This document shows, in pieces, positions 34,435 to 43,842 of a stretch of DNA of 64,000 nt; position 1 is the stretch's first letter, and each line of letters begins with the position of its first letter. The DNA is from Streptomyces graminofaciens. GTDB lineage: Bacteria; Actinomycetota; Actinomycetes; Streptomycetales; Streptomycetaceae. The DNA is taken from the NCBI RefSeq assembly GCF_030294945.1, contig NZ_AP018448.1, positions 3,038,001 through 3,102,000 on the forward strand, written 5' to 3'. A program made the position numbers and the translations under genes. The notes under the pieces are model-generated. The model was not told the origin of the DNA. It saw nothing but the letters and a program-made list of their open reading frames with translations, and searched no databases.

Positions 34435-34546
34435 CGTATCGGTACAGTGCCGTATCGATACCTGCTCGTTTCGGTACAGTGGCGTATCGGTACACTCTCG
34501 TTTCGGTACGGCGACGTATCGGTACCTGTGCGTATCGATCGCTTCG
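34435..34546. repeat. Seven-unit 16-bp operator array
   Basis: Copies of CGTWTCGRTAC begin at 34435, 34451, 34467, 34483, 34499, 34515 and 34531, an exact 16-bp period. The core GTATCGGTAC is a quasi-palindrome, perfect (GTATCGATAC) in the second unit; the 5 bases between cores vary (AGTGC, CTGCT, AGTGG, ACTCT and so on). A diverged inverted copy (TGTACCGG) lies at 34419. The array covers the whole region between the TetR gene and the PAP2 gene, so it must overlap both promoters. Confidence 0.9.
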
Positions 34547-34598
34547 CAGCGCCATGAGAACCAAACGCACCAGCAAACGTCAGCGAAGGGGCCGGGAG

Positions 34599-35402
34599 AT
34601 GCAATTGCGCACCGAGCCTGCAGAAGAGCGGGCCGCCGACGCGATACCGCGGCCGCCTCTCGTCCGTGAGCTCCTGCTCGTCGCAGGACTCTTCCTCCTG
34701 TACAAGTTCGGCAGGATGCTGGCCAACGGCCACAGCGCCGAGGCCTTCCGCAACGCGGACCAGGTCTGGGGATGGGAACGCGCCCTGCATCTGCCGGGCG
34801 AGGGCTCCGTCCAGGCCGCGCTGCTGCACAGTGACTCGCTGGTGCACATCGCGAACGTCTACTACGCCACCGTCCACTTCCCGGCCACCGCGGCCTTCCT
34901 GGTCTGGCTGTACCTGCGACGCCCCGCCCACTACGTGTGGGCCCGCCGGGTCCTCGCCGCACTGACGGCCGCCGCCCTGCTGCTGCACCTGGTGTTCCCG
35001 CTGGCCCCGCCGCGGATGCTGGAGATCGCGGGCCTGGTCGACACCGGTCAGGTGTACGGGCCGACGGTGTACTCGGCGGCCCCGGCGACCGACTCGATGG
35101 CGAACCAGTTCGCGGCGATGCCGTCGCTGCACTTCGGCTGGGCGCTGATGGTCGCGATCGGCCTGATCGCCGCGACCCGCTCCCGGCTGCGCTGGCTGTG
35201 GCTGCTGCACCCCGCCGTGACCCTGCTGGTGATCGTCGGCACGGCGAACCACTACTGGCTGGACGCGATCGTGGCAACCGCGCTGCTGGGGGCCGCCCTG
35301 GCCCTGATCCAGCTCCCGCACCGGACGGCCACGACCGCCGGGCAGCACAGCAAGGCCCTCGTGCCCGTCGAGGAGCCCGCCCTGGTCGGAGTCGGCCGAT
35401 GA
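34599..35402 (+). CDS. PAP2-superfamily integral membrane phosphatase/transferase
   Basis: A 267-residue membrane protein with about six spans and the PAP2_3 (inositolphosphotransferase-like) active-site motifs MPSLHFGWALMV and N-H-Y-W-L-D-A-I. The conserved His, His and Asp form the phosphoryl-transfer site facing outward. The start at 34599 has GAAGGGG; an ATG at 34554 would add a basic tail. It ends with an ATGA overlap with the EamA gene. The lipid or sugar-phosphate substrate is not evident. Confidence 0.85.
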   Translation: MQLRTEPAEERAADAIPRPPLVRELLLVAGLFLLYKFGRMLANGHSAEAFRNADQVWGWERALHLPGEGSVQAALLHSDSLVHIANVYYATVHFPATAAFLVWLYLRRPAHYVWARRVLAALTAAALLLHLVFPLAPPRMLEIAGLVDTGQVYGPTVYSAAPATDSMANQFAAMPSLHFGWALMVAIGLIAATRSRLRWLWLLHPAVTLLVIVGTANHYWLDAIVATALLGAALALIQLPHRTATTAGQHSKALVPVEEPALVGVGR

Positions 35403-36352
35403 ACGCCACCCTCGTCGCCGTCGTCCTCTCCCTCTTCTCCGCCGTCGCCTACGCGGCCGCGGCCGTCGCCCAGGAGCGCCTCGCCTCTCGGGGCGCCACC
35501 ACGGGCGTACGGCGGATGCTCGCCAGCGGCGCCTGGTGGGGCTCGGTGGGGCTGAACGCCGGGGCCGCGCTGCTGCACGTGGTGGCCCTCAAGTACGGCC
35601 CGCTGACGGTGGTGCAGCCGCTGGGCGCGCTCACGCTGGTGGCCGCGGTGCCGCTGGGCGCGCGGGTCGCCGGGCGGCGGGTGAGCACGGTGGAGTGGCG
35701 CGGTACGGCTCTGACGCTGGCCGGGCTGGCGGCGGTCCTGGTCGCCGCGTCGGGGCCCGCCCCGGACGACGTACTGAGCGTTCCCGAGGCCCTTGCGGTG
35801 GCCGGTGCGACTGCGGCCCTGATCGGCCTGCTGTCCCGGCCCGGTACGAAGCCCGGGCTGCGGCACGCGAGCGCCTCCGGGATCGCCTCGGGTGTGGCCT
35901 CCGCACTCACCCAGACGGTGACGGTGGCGGCGACGGATCGTTCCGGCTCGCCGATCAGCGCGCAGGTGATCGTGGTGGCTCTGCTGGTGGCGGCCTTCGC
36001 GGCGATCGGCCTGCTCCTGTCCCAGACCGCGTACCGGGGTGGCCTCGGCGCCCCGCTCGCCGTGGTGACCCTGTCCAACCCGGTCGCCGCGGCGGTGATC
36101 GGTCTGTCCTTGCTGGGCGAGGGTCTGCGGGGTGGGCTCGCGGGGGTGCTGCTGGCCCTGGCGGGAGCGGGGGTGGCGGCGCGGGGTGTGGTGCTGCTGA
36201 CGCGGGTCACGCCGGTCGCGGTCACGCCGGTGGACGAGGAGCACCCGGTGGCGGCGGTACTGGCACTGGAGCCGGCCCACGCGCCTACGGAACCTTCCCT
36301 GATGCCCCGCAGGCCGGGGATACCGGCGCCGGGGCACCTGACCCCTCTTTGA
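35399..36352 (+). CDS. EamA/DMT-superfamily membrane protein
   Basis: A 317-residue protein with about nine or ten hydrophobic segments and the internal two-fold repeat of small multidrug/EamA-type transporters (LKYGPLTVVQPLGALTLV in the first half; GGLGAPLAVVTLSNPVAAAVIG in the second). Pairing with PAP2 by ATGA overlap suggests a lipid-linked or metabolite-export function under TetR control. The C-terminal 45 residues are a soluble Pro/Ala-rich tail. Confidence 0.85.
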   Translation: MNATLVAVVLSLFSAVAYAAAAVAQERLASRGATTGVRRMLASGAWWGSVGLNAGAALLHVVALKYGPLTVVQPLGALTLVAAVPLGARVAGRRVSTVEWRGTALTLAGLAAVLVAASGPAPDDVLSVPEALAVAGATAALIGLLSRPGTKPGLRHASASGIASGVASALTQTVTVAATDRSGSPISAQVIVVALLVAAFAAIGLLLSQTAYRGGLGAPLAVVTLSNPVAAAVIGLSLLGEGLRGGLAGVLLALAGAGVAARGVVLLTRVTPVAVTPVDEEHPVAAVLALEPAHAPTEPSLMPRRPGIPAPGHLTPL

Positions 36353-36600
36353 CCGGGCCGGCGTAGGGGGCGCTGCTCGTTGGGAGGCGCCGCTGCGCCC
36401 ACCCGTGCCGTCCCTGGCAGCACGATTGCCCGCAGTTCAGGGCGGGGCGCCCGCCCGCAGACCTGCCCTGGCTGCGGGCGTCGGCGCGGCTGGCTGTGGG
36501 GGGCGGGCCGCCGAGGCCGTGGGCCTCCAGGGCCTCGGAGAACTGCGCGATCAGCCACCACTGCCCGCGCCCGCCCCACCACAACAATCCTCCCGAGCGC
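36353..36600. repeat. Non-coding dispersed repeat-like sequence
   Basis: There is no gene in these 248 bp between convergent genes. The minus strand contains GGCTGATCGCGCAGTTCTCC, a variant of a GATCGCGCAGTTCCCCGCGC word I recall from many Streptomyces intergenic regions, plus GGACGGCACGGGTGGGCGCA. Short open frames here look like artefacts of the repeat. Confidence 0.45.
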
Positions 36601-38655
36601 TCAGGCGCCCGACGACCGCCCGAACGCCGGATCGCTCACTCCCACCCGCCCGTTCTCCACGTGCCCGGCGAAGCGGCGCAGGAAGCCGTCGGGGCCGTGG
36701 ACCGTCAGGTCGTACCAGCGCCTGCTCTCGCCCAGGTCGAACACGTGCCGCACCGTCGCGCCGGGCCGGACCTTCACCGTGCGGGCCCGGCCGCCGTACG
36801 CACTGGTGACCTTGAGATTCACCGCCCCGGAGCCCTTGTTCGTGAACGTCAGCTCCACGTCGTCGCCGACATGGCGCGCGGTCACCTCCGGCCCGGCGGC
36901 CTCGCCCGGTCCCTTGAAGGCGCGCAGGAAGCCGTTGGGGCCGTGGACCGTCAGGTCGTACGAGCCCGAGGAGGACGCCGTGTGCCAGGTGTCCGAGACC
37001 GACTTGCCCGCCTCCGTGGTGTACGTCCACGGCCCGTCCGTGCGGTTTTTGGCGGTGACGAGGAACGCGGCGCCCGCCGTGGCGCCGGAGGCGAACGTCA
37101 GGGTGAACGTCCCGGCGGCCGGGTCGACCGCACCGTCCGTCCTCGGCACGTACTTGAGGGCGCGGGCAGGCCGCAGCCCGCGCTCCTGCCTCGGCATGCC
37201 GGCGTCCGCCGGCACCGAGGGCTTGTAGTCGGGGTGACGCTCGCGGTCCGTCGGCTCGTAACCGTCGGTGTCCGGCAGCGCCGCCGGCCTCGCGTCCTTG
37301 CGGGAGAAGTCGAACGCGGAGGTCAGGTCACCGCAGACGGCCCGCCGCCACGGCGAGATGTTCGGCTCGCGCACCCCGAAGCGGCGCTCCATGAAGCGGA
37401 CGATCGACGTGTGGTCGAAGGTCTCGGAGCAGACGAAACCTCCCTTGCTCCACGGCGACACCACCAGCATCGGCACACGCGGGCCCAGGCCGTAAGGACC
37501 GGCGACATGGGTCGCGCTGCCCGCGAAGAGGTCCGGGCCGACGTCGACCGTCGACCTGCCCTGCTCCGCCGAGCGCGGCGGCAGCGGCGGCACCACGTGG
37601 TCGAAGAAGCCGTCGTTCTCGTCGTACGTGATGAACAGCGCGGTCTTCGCCCAGACCGCGGGGTTGGAGGTGAGCGCGTCCAGGACCTGGGCGATGTACC
37701 AGGCGCCGTAGTTGGAGGGCCAGTTGGAGTGCTCGGAGAAGGCCTCGGGGGCGGCTATCCAGGAGACCTGAGGGAGCTTGCCCGCCTTGACGTCCGCCCT
37801 CAGCCGGTCGAAGTAGCCGTCGCCGGCCTTCGCGTTCGTGCCCGTGCGGGCCTTGTCGTAGAGGGGGTCGCCGGGCTTGGCGTCGCGGTACTTGTTGAAG
37901 TAGAGGAGGGAGTTGTCGCCGTAGTTGCCGCGATAGGCGTCCGCTATCCAGCCCCAGGAACCGGCCGCGTCCAGGCCGTCGCCGATGTCCTGGTAGATCT
38001 TCCAGGAGATCCCCGCCTGCTCCAGGCGCTCGGGGTACGTCGTCCAGCCGTAGCCGGCCTCGTCGTTGCCGAGGACCGGGCCGCCGCCGGTGCCGTCGTT
38101 GCCGGTGCAGCCCGTCCACATGTAGTAGCGGTTGGGGTCGGTGGAGCCGATGAACGAGCAGTGGTAGGCGTCGCAGACGGTGAAGGTGTCGGCGAGGGCG
38201 TAGTGGAAGGGGATGTCCTCGCGGGTCAGGTACGCCATCGTCGTGGTGCCCTTCGCGGGGACCCACTTGTCGTACTTGCCGCCGTTGTAGGCGGCGTGCC
38301 CGTCGGGCCAGCTGTGCGGGAGGCCCTCCAGGAACTGCATGCCGAGGTCGTCGGCGTCGGGGTGGAAGGGCAGGACGTCCTTGGCGCCGTCGGACTGGTG
38401 CCAGACCGGCTTTCCGTTGTCGAGCGTCACCGGATGCGGGTCGCCGAAGCCGCGTACGCCTCTGAGCGAGCCGAAGTAGTGGTCGAAGGACCGGTTCTCC
38501 TGCATGAGGACGACGATGTGCTCGACGTCCTCGATGGTGCCGGAACGGTGGTGCGCGGGAAGGGCCGCGGCGCGCTGGATGCTCGCGGACAGAGCCGTGA
38601 ACGCGGTGGTCGCGCCCGCTACTTGGAGAAAGCGCCGCCGGTTGACTTCAGGCAT
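36601..38655 (-). CDS. Tat-exported phosphocholine-specific-type phospholipase C
   Basis: A 684-residue secreted phosphoesterase. A Tat signal (EVNRRRFLQVAGATTA) is followed by the catalytic domain (about 40-440) with HIVVLMQENRSFDHYFG, FTVCDAYHCSFIGSTDPNRYY, ITYDENDGFFDHVVPP and RVPMLVVSPWS. Two DUF756 beta domains close the protein, both containing Y-D-L-T-V-H-G-P-N/D-G-F-L-R. The family (Pseudomonas PlcH/PlcN type) releases phosphocholine from phosphatidylcholine or sphingomyelin, and in Streptomyces may serve phosphate or choline scavenging. No Pho box is evident in the 220 bp after the aminotransferase gene. Confidence 0.92.
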   Translation of the reverse strand: MPEVNRRRFLQVAGATTAFTALSASIQRAAALPAHHRSGTIEDVEHIVVLMQENRSFDHYFGSLRGVRGFGDPHPVTLDNGKPVWHQSDGAKDVLPFHPDADDLGMQFLEGLPHSWPDGHAAYNGGKYDKWVPAKGTTTMAYLTREDIPFHYALADTFTVCDAYHCSFIGSTDPNRYYMWTGCTGNDGTGGGPVLGNDEAGYGWTTYPERLEQAGISWKIYQDIGDGLDAAGSWGWIADAYRGNYGDNSLLYFNKYRDAKPGDPLYDKARTGTNAKAGDGYFDRLRADVKAGKLPQVSWIAAPEAFSEHSNWPSNYGAWYIAQVLDALTSNPAVWAKTALFITYDENDGFFDHVVPPLPPRSAEQGRSTVDVGPDLFAGSATHVAGPYGLGPRVPMLVVSPWSKGGFVCSETFDHTSIVRFMERRFGVREPNISPWRRAVCGDLTSAFDFSRKDARPAALPDTDGYEPTDRERHPDYKPSVPADAGMPRQERGLRPARALKYVPRTDGAVDPAAGTFTLTFASGATAGAAFLVTAKNRTDGPWTYTTEAGKSVSDTWHTASSSGSYDLTVHGPNGFLRAFKGPGEAAGPEVTARHVGDDVELTFTNKGSGAVNLKVTSAYGGRARTVKVRPGATVRHVFDLGESRRWYDLTVHGPDGFLRRFAGHVENGRVGVSDPAFGRSSGA

Positions 38656-38875
38656 GGGTGAGTGACCTCTTGTCCTGGCGTGGTGTCGTGGTGGTGACCT
38701 GCGCGGAAGGAATGGTCCAAGAGGAACGAACGACTGGGAAGGGCCCGTGGCGCGGGTGTGACGGCTGGGGGTCCGTGATGCGAACAGCACAGGCGACCCG
38801 CCATGCGGTCCGGCCAACCGGCGAACGATGAGGTGGTGTTCGGCGGCGTGAGCCTGCGGCTCGGTGCCCGGTGTC

Positions 38876-40093
38876 CTAGGGCCTGGCGAGTTTCGTCACG
38901 GCCTCGACGGCGTGGTCGATCTCGGCCTCCGTGTTGTAGTAGTGGGGCGAGAGCCGGACCAGCGGATGGACGTCCCGCTCCTCGGTGTCGAACTGGGTCT
39001 GGAGCGGGTCGGTGGTCGTGACGTTGATGCCGTGCCCGGCCAGCGCGGCGGCGACCTCCGCCGTCGGCAGGGCGTCGACCTTGGCGGTCACGATGGCGCA
39101 CCGGTCCTGCCCGAGGTCGTACGTGGTGACGCCGGGCACCGCGTCGAGGCGCTCGCGCAGTCGGGTGCCCAGCCCGACGGCACGGCGGCCGATCTCGTCC
39201 ATGCCCAGCTCCAGGGCCTGTTCGACGGCGGCGCCCAGGCCGAGGACGTTGGCGTAGCTGACCTCCCAGGTCTCGAAGCGCCGGGCCCCGGCCTGCCAGG
39301 TGAAGCCCCGCCGGCCGTCCCAGGTGGACGCGGCGACCTCGTTGACGTACGGCTCCAGGTACTCCAGTGCCTCGGGGCGGACCCACAGGAAACCCGTGCC
39401 GCGCGGGCCGCGCAGGAACTTTCGGCCGGTGGCGGTCAGCAGGTCGCAGCCGATCTCGGCGACGTCGACGGGGAACTGGCCGACGGACTGGGTGGCGTCG
39501 AGGAGGAACGGCACGCCCGCGGCCCGGGTGACGCGGCCGATCTCGGCGACCGGGTTGACGAGGCCGCCGCTGGTCGGGACGTGGCTGATGCCGACCAGTC
39601 TGGTGCGGTCGTCGATCAGGTTCGCGAGGGCGGCGGTGTCGACCTGTCCGGACGCGTCGTTGGGGACGACGACGACCTCGGCGCCGGTCCGCGCGGCGAT
39701 CTGCAGATAGGCGAGGACGTTGCTGCCGTACTCGGACCGGCCGGTGAGGATGCGGTCGCCCGGCCGGAAGGCCATGGAGTAGAACGCGGCGTTCCAGGCG
39801 TGGGTGGAGTTGTCGAAGAGGGCGATCTCGTCGGGTCGGCCGCCGATCAGCCGGGCGAGTTGCGCGTAGGTGGCGTCGACCCGGTCACGGGACTGGTCCG
39901 CGGCCTCGTAGCCGCCGATCGCGGCCTCCAGCTCCAGATGGGCGGTCATGGTCTCCAGGGTCCGCCGCGACAGCAGGCCGGCACCCGCGTTGTTGAGGTG
40001 CATCCGGTTCGCGGTGCCCGGGGTGTCCCGCCGGAGCGCTTCGACGTCCATGCCCATGCCGATGTCCCTGCCGCTGTTCATGTCCATGTCCAT
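38876..40093 (-). CDS. Class V aminotransferase / cysteine-desulfurase-like PLP enzyme
   Basis: A 405-residue fold-type I PLP enzyme. The substrate-binding start is MHLNNAGAGLLS; PLP-site elements are FDNSTHAWN, GISHVPTSGGLVNP, FLLDATQSVGQ and the Schiff-base Lys in ATGRKFLRGPRGTGFLW. The C-terminal RLSPHYYNTEAEID is typical. Such proteins include selenocysteine lyase and isopenicillin-N-epimerase-like enzymes; the substrate is unknown. The start is ambiguous: the 5' end carries a repeated ATGGAC hexamer (M-D-M-D-M); I took the first ATG at 40093. The frame extends to a GTG at 40120. Confidence 0.85.
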   Translation of the reverse strand: MDMDMNSGRDIGMGMDVEALRRDTPGTANRMHLNNAGAGLLSRRTLETMTAHLELEAAIGGYEAADQSRDRVDATYAQLARLIGGRPDEIALFDNSTHAWNAAFYSMAFRPGDRILTGRSEYGSNVLAYLQIAARTGAEVVVVPNDASGQVDTAALANLIDDRTRLVGISHVPTSGGLVNPVAEIGRVTRAAGVPFLLDATQSVGQFPVDVAEIGCDLLTATGRKFLRGPRGTGFLWVRPEALEYLEPYVNEVAASTWDGRRGFTWQAGARRFETWEVSYANVLGLGAAVEQALELGMDEIGRRAVGLGTRLRERLDAVPGVTTYDLGQDRCAIVTAKVDALPTAEVAAALAGHGINVTTTDPLQTQFDTEERDVHPLVRLSPHYYNTEAEIDHAVEAVTKLARP

Positions 40094-40271
40094 GTCCTTC
40101 ACGCTCCCAAAGCGGATCACATCAGTAAAGGGAACGTTTCTGGATGCGACAGGCCACAGAGGCTGATGGATCGACCCTGGTGGGTGGTGGACATGTGCAA
40201 CCTGCGTCGCGCCGCTGCTGGAGCGGGACGGCCGTCGGTGACGACGATCGCGGCCTCGGTGACAACGATCC

Positions 40272-41444
40272 TCAGGCGTCCAGCCCCCCGCGCTTGACCA
40301 GCTGGCTCGCGATGACGTTGCGCTGGATCTCGTTGGTTCCCTCGCCGACGATCATCAACGGGGCGTCCCGGAAGTACCGTTCGACGTCGAACTCGGTCGA
40401 GTAGCCGTAACCGCCGTGGATGCGGACGGCGTTGAGGGCGATCTGCATGGCGGTCTCGGAGGCGAAGAGCTTGGCCATGCCCGCCTCCATGTCCACGCGT
40501 CGGCCCGCCTCCGCCTCCCGGGCGGCGTACAGGGTGAGCTGGCGGGCGGCGGTGAGCGAAGTCGCCATGTCCGCCAGGTAGTTGCCGATCGACTGGTGCT
40601 TCCAGATCGGCTTGCCGAACGACTCGCGCTCCTGGGCGTAGGCGAGGGAGTCCTCCAGGGCGGCACGGCCGACGCCGAGAGCGCGGGCGGCGACCTGGAG
40701 GCGGCCCGTCTCCAGGCCCTTCATCATCTGGGCGAAGCCCTTGCCCTCGACTCCGCCGAGTACGGCATCGGCCGGTGCCCGGTAGTCGTCGAAAGCCAGT
40801 TCGCAGCTCTCTACGCCCTTGTAGCCGAGCTTGGGCAGGTCGCGGGAGACCGTCAGGCCGGGGCCGTGTTCGACGAGGAGGATCGAGATGCCCTGGTGGG
40901 CGGGGCTCGCGTCGGGGTCGGTCTTGCACAGCAGGGCGATCAGGCCGGAGCGGCGGGAGTTGGTGATCCAGGTCTTCGAGCCGTTGACGACGTACTCGTC
41001 GCCGTCGGCGGCCTTGCGGGCGACCGTGCGCATGGCCTGGAGGTCGGAGCCGCCGCCCGGCTCGGTCAGGGCCATGGTCGCGCGGATCTCGCCGGTGGCC
41101 AGCTTCGGCAGATAGTGGTTCTTCTGGGCGTCGGTGCCGAAGTGCAGGATGAGCTTGGCGACGACCGTGTGGCCGCCCATCGCCCCGGCCAGGCTCATCC
41201 AGCCGCGGGCCAGCTCCTCGGTGATCAGGACGTAGCAGGGGGCGGAGACCGGGGTGCCGCCGTACTCCTCGGGGACGGCGAGGCCGTAGATGCCGAGCCG
41301 CTTCATCTGCTCGATCAGGGCCTCGGGGTAGGTGTTGGTGTGCTCCAGTTCCTGGACGACGGGCTTCACCTCCTTGTCGACGAAGTCCCGCACCGTCCTG
41401 ACGATGAACTGTTCGTCCTCGGACAGGATGTCCAGAGTGCTCAT
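40272..41444 (-). CDS. Acyl-CoA dehydrogenase
   Basis: A 390-residue FAD acyl-CoA dehydrogenase with signatures MALTEPGGGSDLQAM and QESFGKPIWKHQSIGNYLADM-like segments (with R-E-S), HGGYGYSTEFDVERYFRDA, and the catalytic base Glu in IVGEGTNEIQR. It introduces an alpha,beta double bond into a CoA thioester and passes electrons to ETF. It lies 20 bp downstream of the CoA-transferase gene on the same strand, so it likely acts on the product of that enzyme. In this cluster a methylsuccinyl-CoA-like substrate is possible, by inference only. Confidence 0.93.
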   Translation of the reverse strand: MSTLDILSEDEQFIVRTVRDFVDKEVKPVVQELEHTNTYPEALIEQMKRLGIYGLAVPEEYGGTPVSAPCYVLITEELARGWMSLAGAMGGHTVVAKLILHFGTDAQKNHYLPKLATGEIRATMALTEPGGGSDLQAMRTVARKAADGDEYVVNGSKTWITNSRRSGLIALLCKTDPDASPAHQGISILLVEHGPGLTVSRDLPKLGYKGVESCELAFDDYRAPADAVLGGVEGKGFAQMMKGLETGRLQVAARALGVGRAALEDSLAYAQERESFGKPIWKHQSIGNYLADMATSLTAARQLTLYAAREAEAGRRVDMEAGMAKLFASETAMQIALNAVRIHGGYGYSTEFDVERYFRDAPLMIVGEGTNEIQRNVIASQLVKRGGLDA

Positions 41445-41464
41445 ACGGTGACGCTCCTTGCTGT

Positions 41465-42664
41465 TCAGACGGAGTGGCCGGCCCTGAGGCCTTCGATGTC
41501 GGCCGTGCTGTAGCCCAGTTCGGCCAGGATGCTCTCGGTGTGTTCGCCGACCGCGGGGACGGGGTCCATGCGCGGCTCGACGCCGTCCAGGTCCGCCGGG
41601 GGCAGCAGCGCGGGCACGGTGGCGCCGTCGGGGAGCCGTACGTCCCGCCAGCGGTCGCGGCCGTCGAGCACCGGATGGGCGAGGAACTCCTCGACGTCGT
41701 TGACCCCCGCGTTGGCGATGCCCGCCTCGTCCAGCAGCTTCATCGCCTCGCCCCCGGGCAGCTCGGCGAACCGCTCGGCCACGATCGCGTTCACCTCCGT
41801 ACGGTGGGCGACGCGGGCGGAGCCGGTGGCGAAGCGGGGGTCGGTGACGAGCCCGGGCAGGCCGAGGAACCGTTCGCACAGCGCGGCCCATTCGCGTTCG
41901 TTCTGGACGGAGAACAGCACGTCCTTGCCGTCGGCGGCGGTGTGGGCGCCGTACGGGGCGATCGTCGCGTGCTGGGTGCCGATACGCGGGGGCTGGGTGC
42001 CGCCGAAGCGCGTGTAGTAGGCGGGCTGGCTCACCCACTCCGCCAGCGCCTCGAAGAGGGACACCTCCACGGCGCGTACGGCACCCGTGGTGGCCCGGGC
42101 GAGGAGGGCGGTGAGGATGCCGGAGTAGGCGTACATGCCGGCGGCGATGTCGGCGATCGACACCCCTGTGCGGGCGGCGCCGTGTTCGTTGCCCGTCAGC
42201 GACACGAGCCCTGTCTGGCACTGCACCAGCAGGTCGTACGCCTTGCGGTCGGCCCAGGGGCCGGTGGAGCCGTAGCCGGAGACCGAGCACGGGATCAGGG
42301 AGGGGAAGCGTTCGGCGAGGGCCTCCGGGCCCAGGCCCATCCTCGCGGCCGCGCCCGGAGCCAGGTTCTGCACGAACACGTCGGCCCCGGCGAGCAGTCG
42401 CTCCAGGACGGTCCGGCCCGCGTCCGACTTCAGGTCGAGCGTCACCGACTCCTTGGACCGGTTGAGCCACACGAAGTAGCTGGACTCGCCGTGCACGGTG
42501 GTGTCGTAGCGGCGGGCGAAGTCGCCTCCTCCCGGGCGCTCCACCTTGATCACCCTGGCCCCGAGGTCGGCGAGCTGGCGGGTGGCGAAGGGAGCGGCGA
42601 CGGCCTGCTCGATGCTCACGACGGTGATGCCGGACAGTGGCCGTGCGTCGGGGGGCTCGGTCAT
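41465..42664 (-). CDS. CaiB/BaiF-type (family III) CoA-transferase
   Basis: A 399-residue type III CoA-transferase. N-terminal LSGITVVSIEQAVAAPFATR with GARVIKVERPGGGDFAR, then the catalytic Asp in RKAYDLLVQCQTG and the G-I-A-N-A-G-V-N-D region. The family moves CoA between carboxylic acids such as succinate, formate/oxalate, mesaconate or itaconate without ATP. GGAGG precedes the ATG at 42664. It is divergent from the LysR gene across 149 bp and is first of a two-gene unit with the acyl-CoA dehydrogenase. Confidence 0.93.
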   Translation of the reverse strand: MTEPPDARPLSGITVVSIEQAVAAPFATRQLADLGARVIKVERPGGGDFARRYDTTVHGESSYFVWLNRSKESVTLDLKSDAGRTVLERLLAGADVFVQNLAPGAAARMGLGPEALAERFPSLIPCSVSGYGSTGPWADRKAYDLLVQCQTGLVSLTGNEHGAARTGVSIADIAAGMYAYSGILTALLARATTGAVRAVEVSLFEALAEWVSQPAYYTRFGGTQPPRIGTQHATIAPYGAHTAADGKDVLFSVQNEREWAALCERFLGLPGLVTDPRFATGSARVAHRTEVNAIVAERFAELPGGEAMKLLDEAGIANAGVNDVEEFLAHPVLDGRDRWRDVRLPDGATVPALLPPADLDGVEPRMDPVPAVGEHTESILAELGYSTADIEGLRAGHSV

Positions 42665-42813
42665 GGGGGTGACCTCCAGAGGGTGTGGTCCCGTACCGAG
42701 TACCATCATCAGCGGTCATTCCCGCTTAGGTGAAATAGCAATTCGTAATGTCCCCATGCGCGCATCGGATGGCGTGCGCGCGGCGGACGGCGACGGAAGG
42801 GCGGGCGGCACCC

Positions 42814-43767
42814 GTGGACGTCAAGCAGCTCAGGGCGATCGTGACGGTCGCGGAGGTGGGCAGTGTCACGCGCGCCGCGGAGCTGCTGCATCTGGTGCAG
42901 CCCGCGGTGACCCGGCAGATCCGCACCCTGGAGCAGGAGCTCGGCGTCGATCTCTTCGAGCGGACCGGGCAGGGCATGCGGCCCACCGAGGCCGGGGCGA
43001 TCATGGTGGACCGCGCCCGGCGTGCCCTCAACGAGCTGGAGCGGGCCCGCGCCGAGGTGCAGCCCGCTCCCGGGGTGGTGACCGGCATCGTCACCGTCGG
43101 GCTGCTGGAGAGCACGAGCGATCTGCTGGCCGAGCCGCTGGTGACCGCCGTCGCCCGTGACCACCCCGGCGTCGAACTGCGTCTGATGACCGCCTACTCC
43201 GGGCATCTTCAGCAGTGGCTCGACGACGGCGACCTGGACCTCACCCTGCTCTACAACCTGGACAGCACGCCCTCGCTCAACGCCCGCCCACTGGTGCGCG
43301 AGCGCCTGTGGGCCGTCGCCCCGCCGTCCGCCGGCCTGAGCGCCGACCGTCCGGTGCCGTTCACCGAGGCGGCCCGGCATCCGCTGGTCATGCCCGCCTC
43401 GGGGCACGCCCTGCGTCGACTGATCGACGCCGCCGCCGTGCGTTCCGGGGCCGCCATGGACATCGTCGTGCAGACCAACTCGATGCGGGTGCAGAAGCAG
43501 CTCGTCCTGGCCGGGCACGGCTGGACCGTCCTGCCGGGCGTCGGCATCGCCGAGGACGTCGCGCGGGGCACGCTGAGCGCGGCGCCGCTCACCGAGCCGG
43601 ACGTCCGGCGCTCCATCGTCCTCGGCACCCCGCGGTACGGCCGGACGCCGCCCGCCGTGGAGATCGTCGCCCGGGAGCTGGTCCGCCAGATCGACTCGGC
43701 GGTGGCCGACGGCAGATGGCCGTCCGCGCGGACGCAGGGCGCCGAGCAGGCCACCGAGCAGGACTGA
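42814..43767 (+). CDS. LysR-family regulator of the catabolic cluster
   Basis: A 317-residue LysR regulator: HTH at residues 3-60 (V-A-E-V-G-S-V-T-R-A-A-E-L-L-H and VTRQIRTLEQELGVDLFER), then a LysR effector-binding domain (about 88-295). The GTG at 42814 matches the family start; an upstream ATG at 42748 would add an unconserved leader. Divergent placement next to the CoA-transferase gene and upstream of the decarboxylase genes makes it the likely activator of both arms. The AT-rich stretch around 42735-42752 (TAGCAATTCGTA) contains a T-N11-A-like LysR box. Confidence 0.9.
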   Translation: MDVKQLRAIVTVAEVGSVTRAAELLHLVQPAVTRQIRTLEQELGVDLFERTGQGMRPTEAGAIMVDRARRALNELERARAEVQPAPGVVTGIVTVGLLESTSDLLAEPLVTAVARDHPGVELRLMTAYSGHLQQWLDDGDLDLTLLYNLDSTPSLNARPLVRERLWAVAPPSAGLSADRPVPFTEAARHPLVMPASGHALRRLIDAAAVRSGAAMDIVVQTNSMRVQKQLVLAGHGWTVLPGVGIAEDVARGTLSAAPLTEPDVRRSIVLGTPRYGRTPPAVEIVARELVRQIDSAVADGRWPSARTQGAEQATEQD

Positions 43768-43842
43768 CACCCCCGTACACCCACGCCCCGTACGCCCGCG
43801 CCCCCGCGCTCGGCCCGAGCGGAAACCGAAGGAACCCCCGCC

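Noticed and set aside
34435..34546. CRISPR array
   Set aside because: Repeats are only 11 bp with 5-bp variable linkers in a divergent promoter; no cas genes are present. An operator array fits better.
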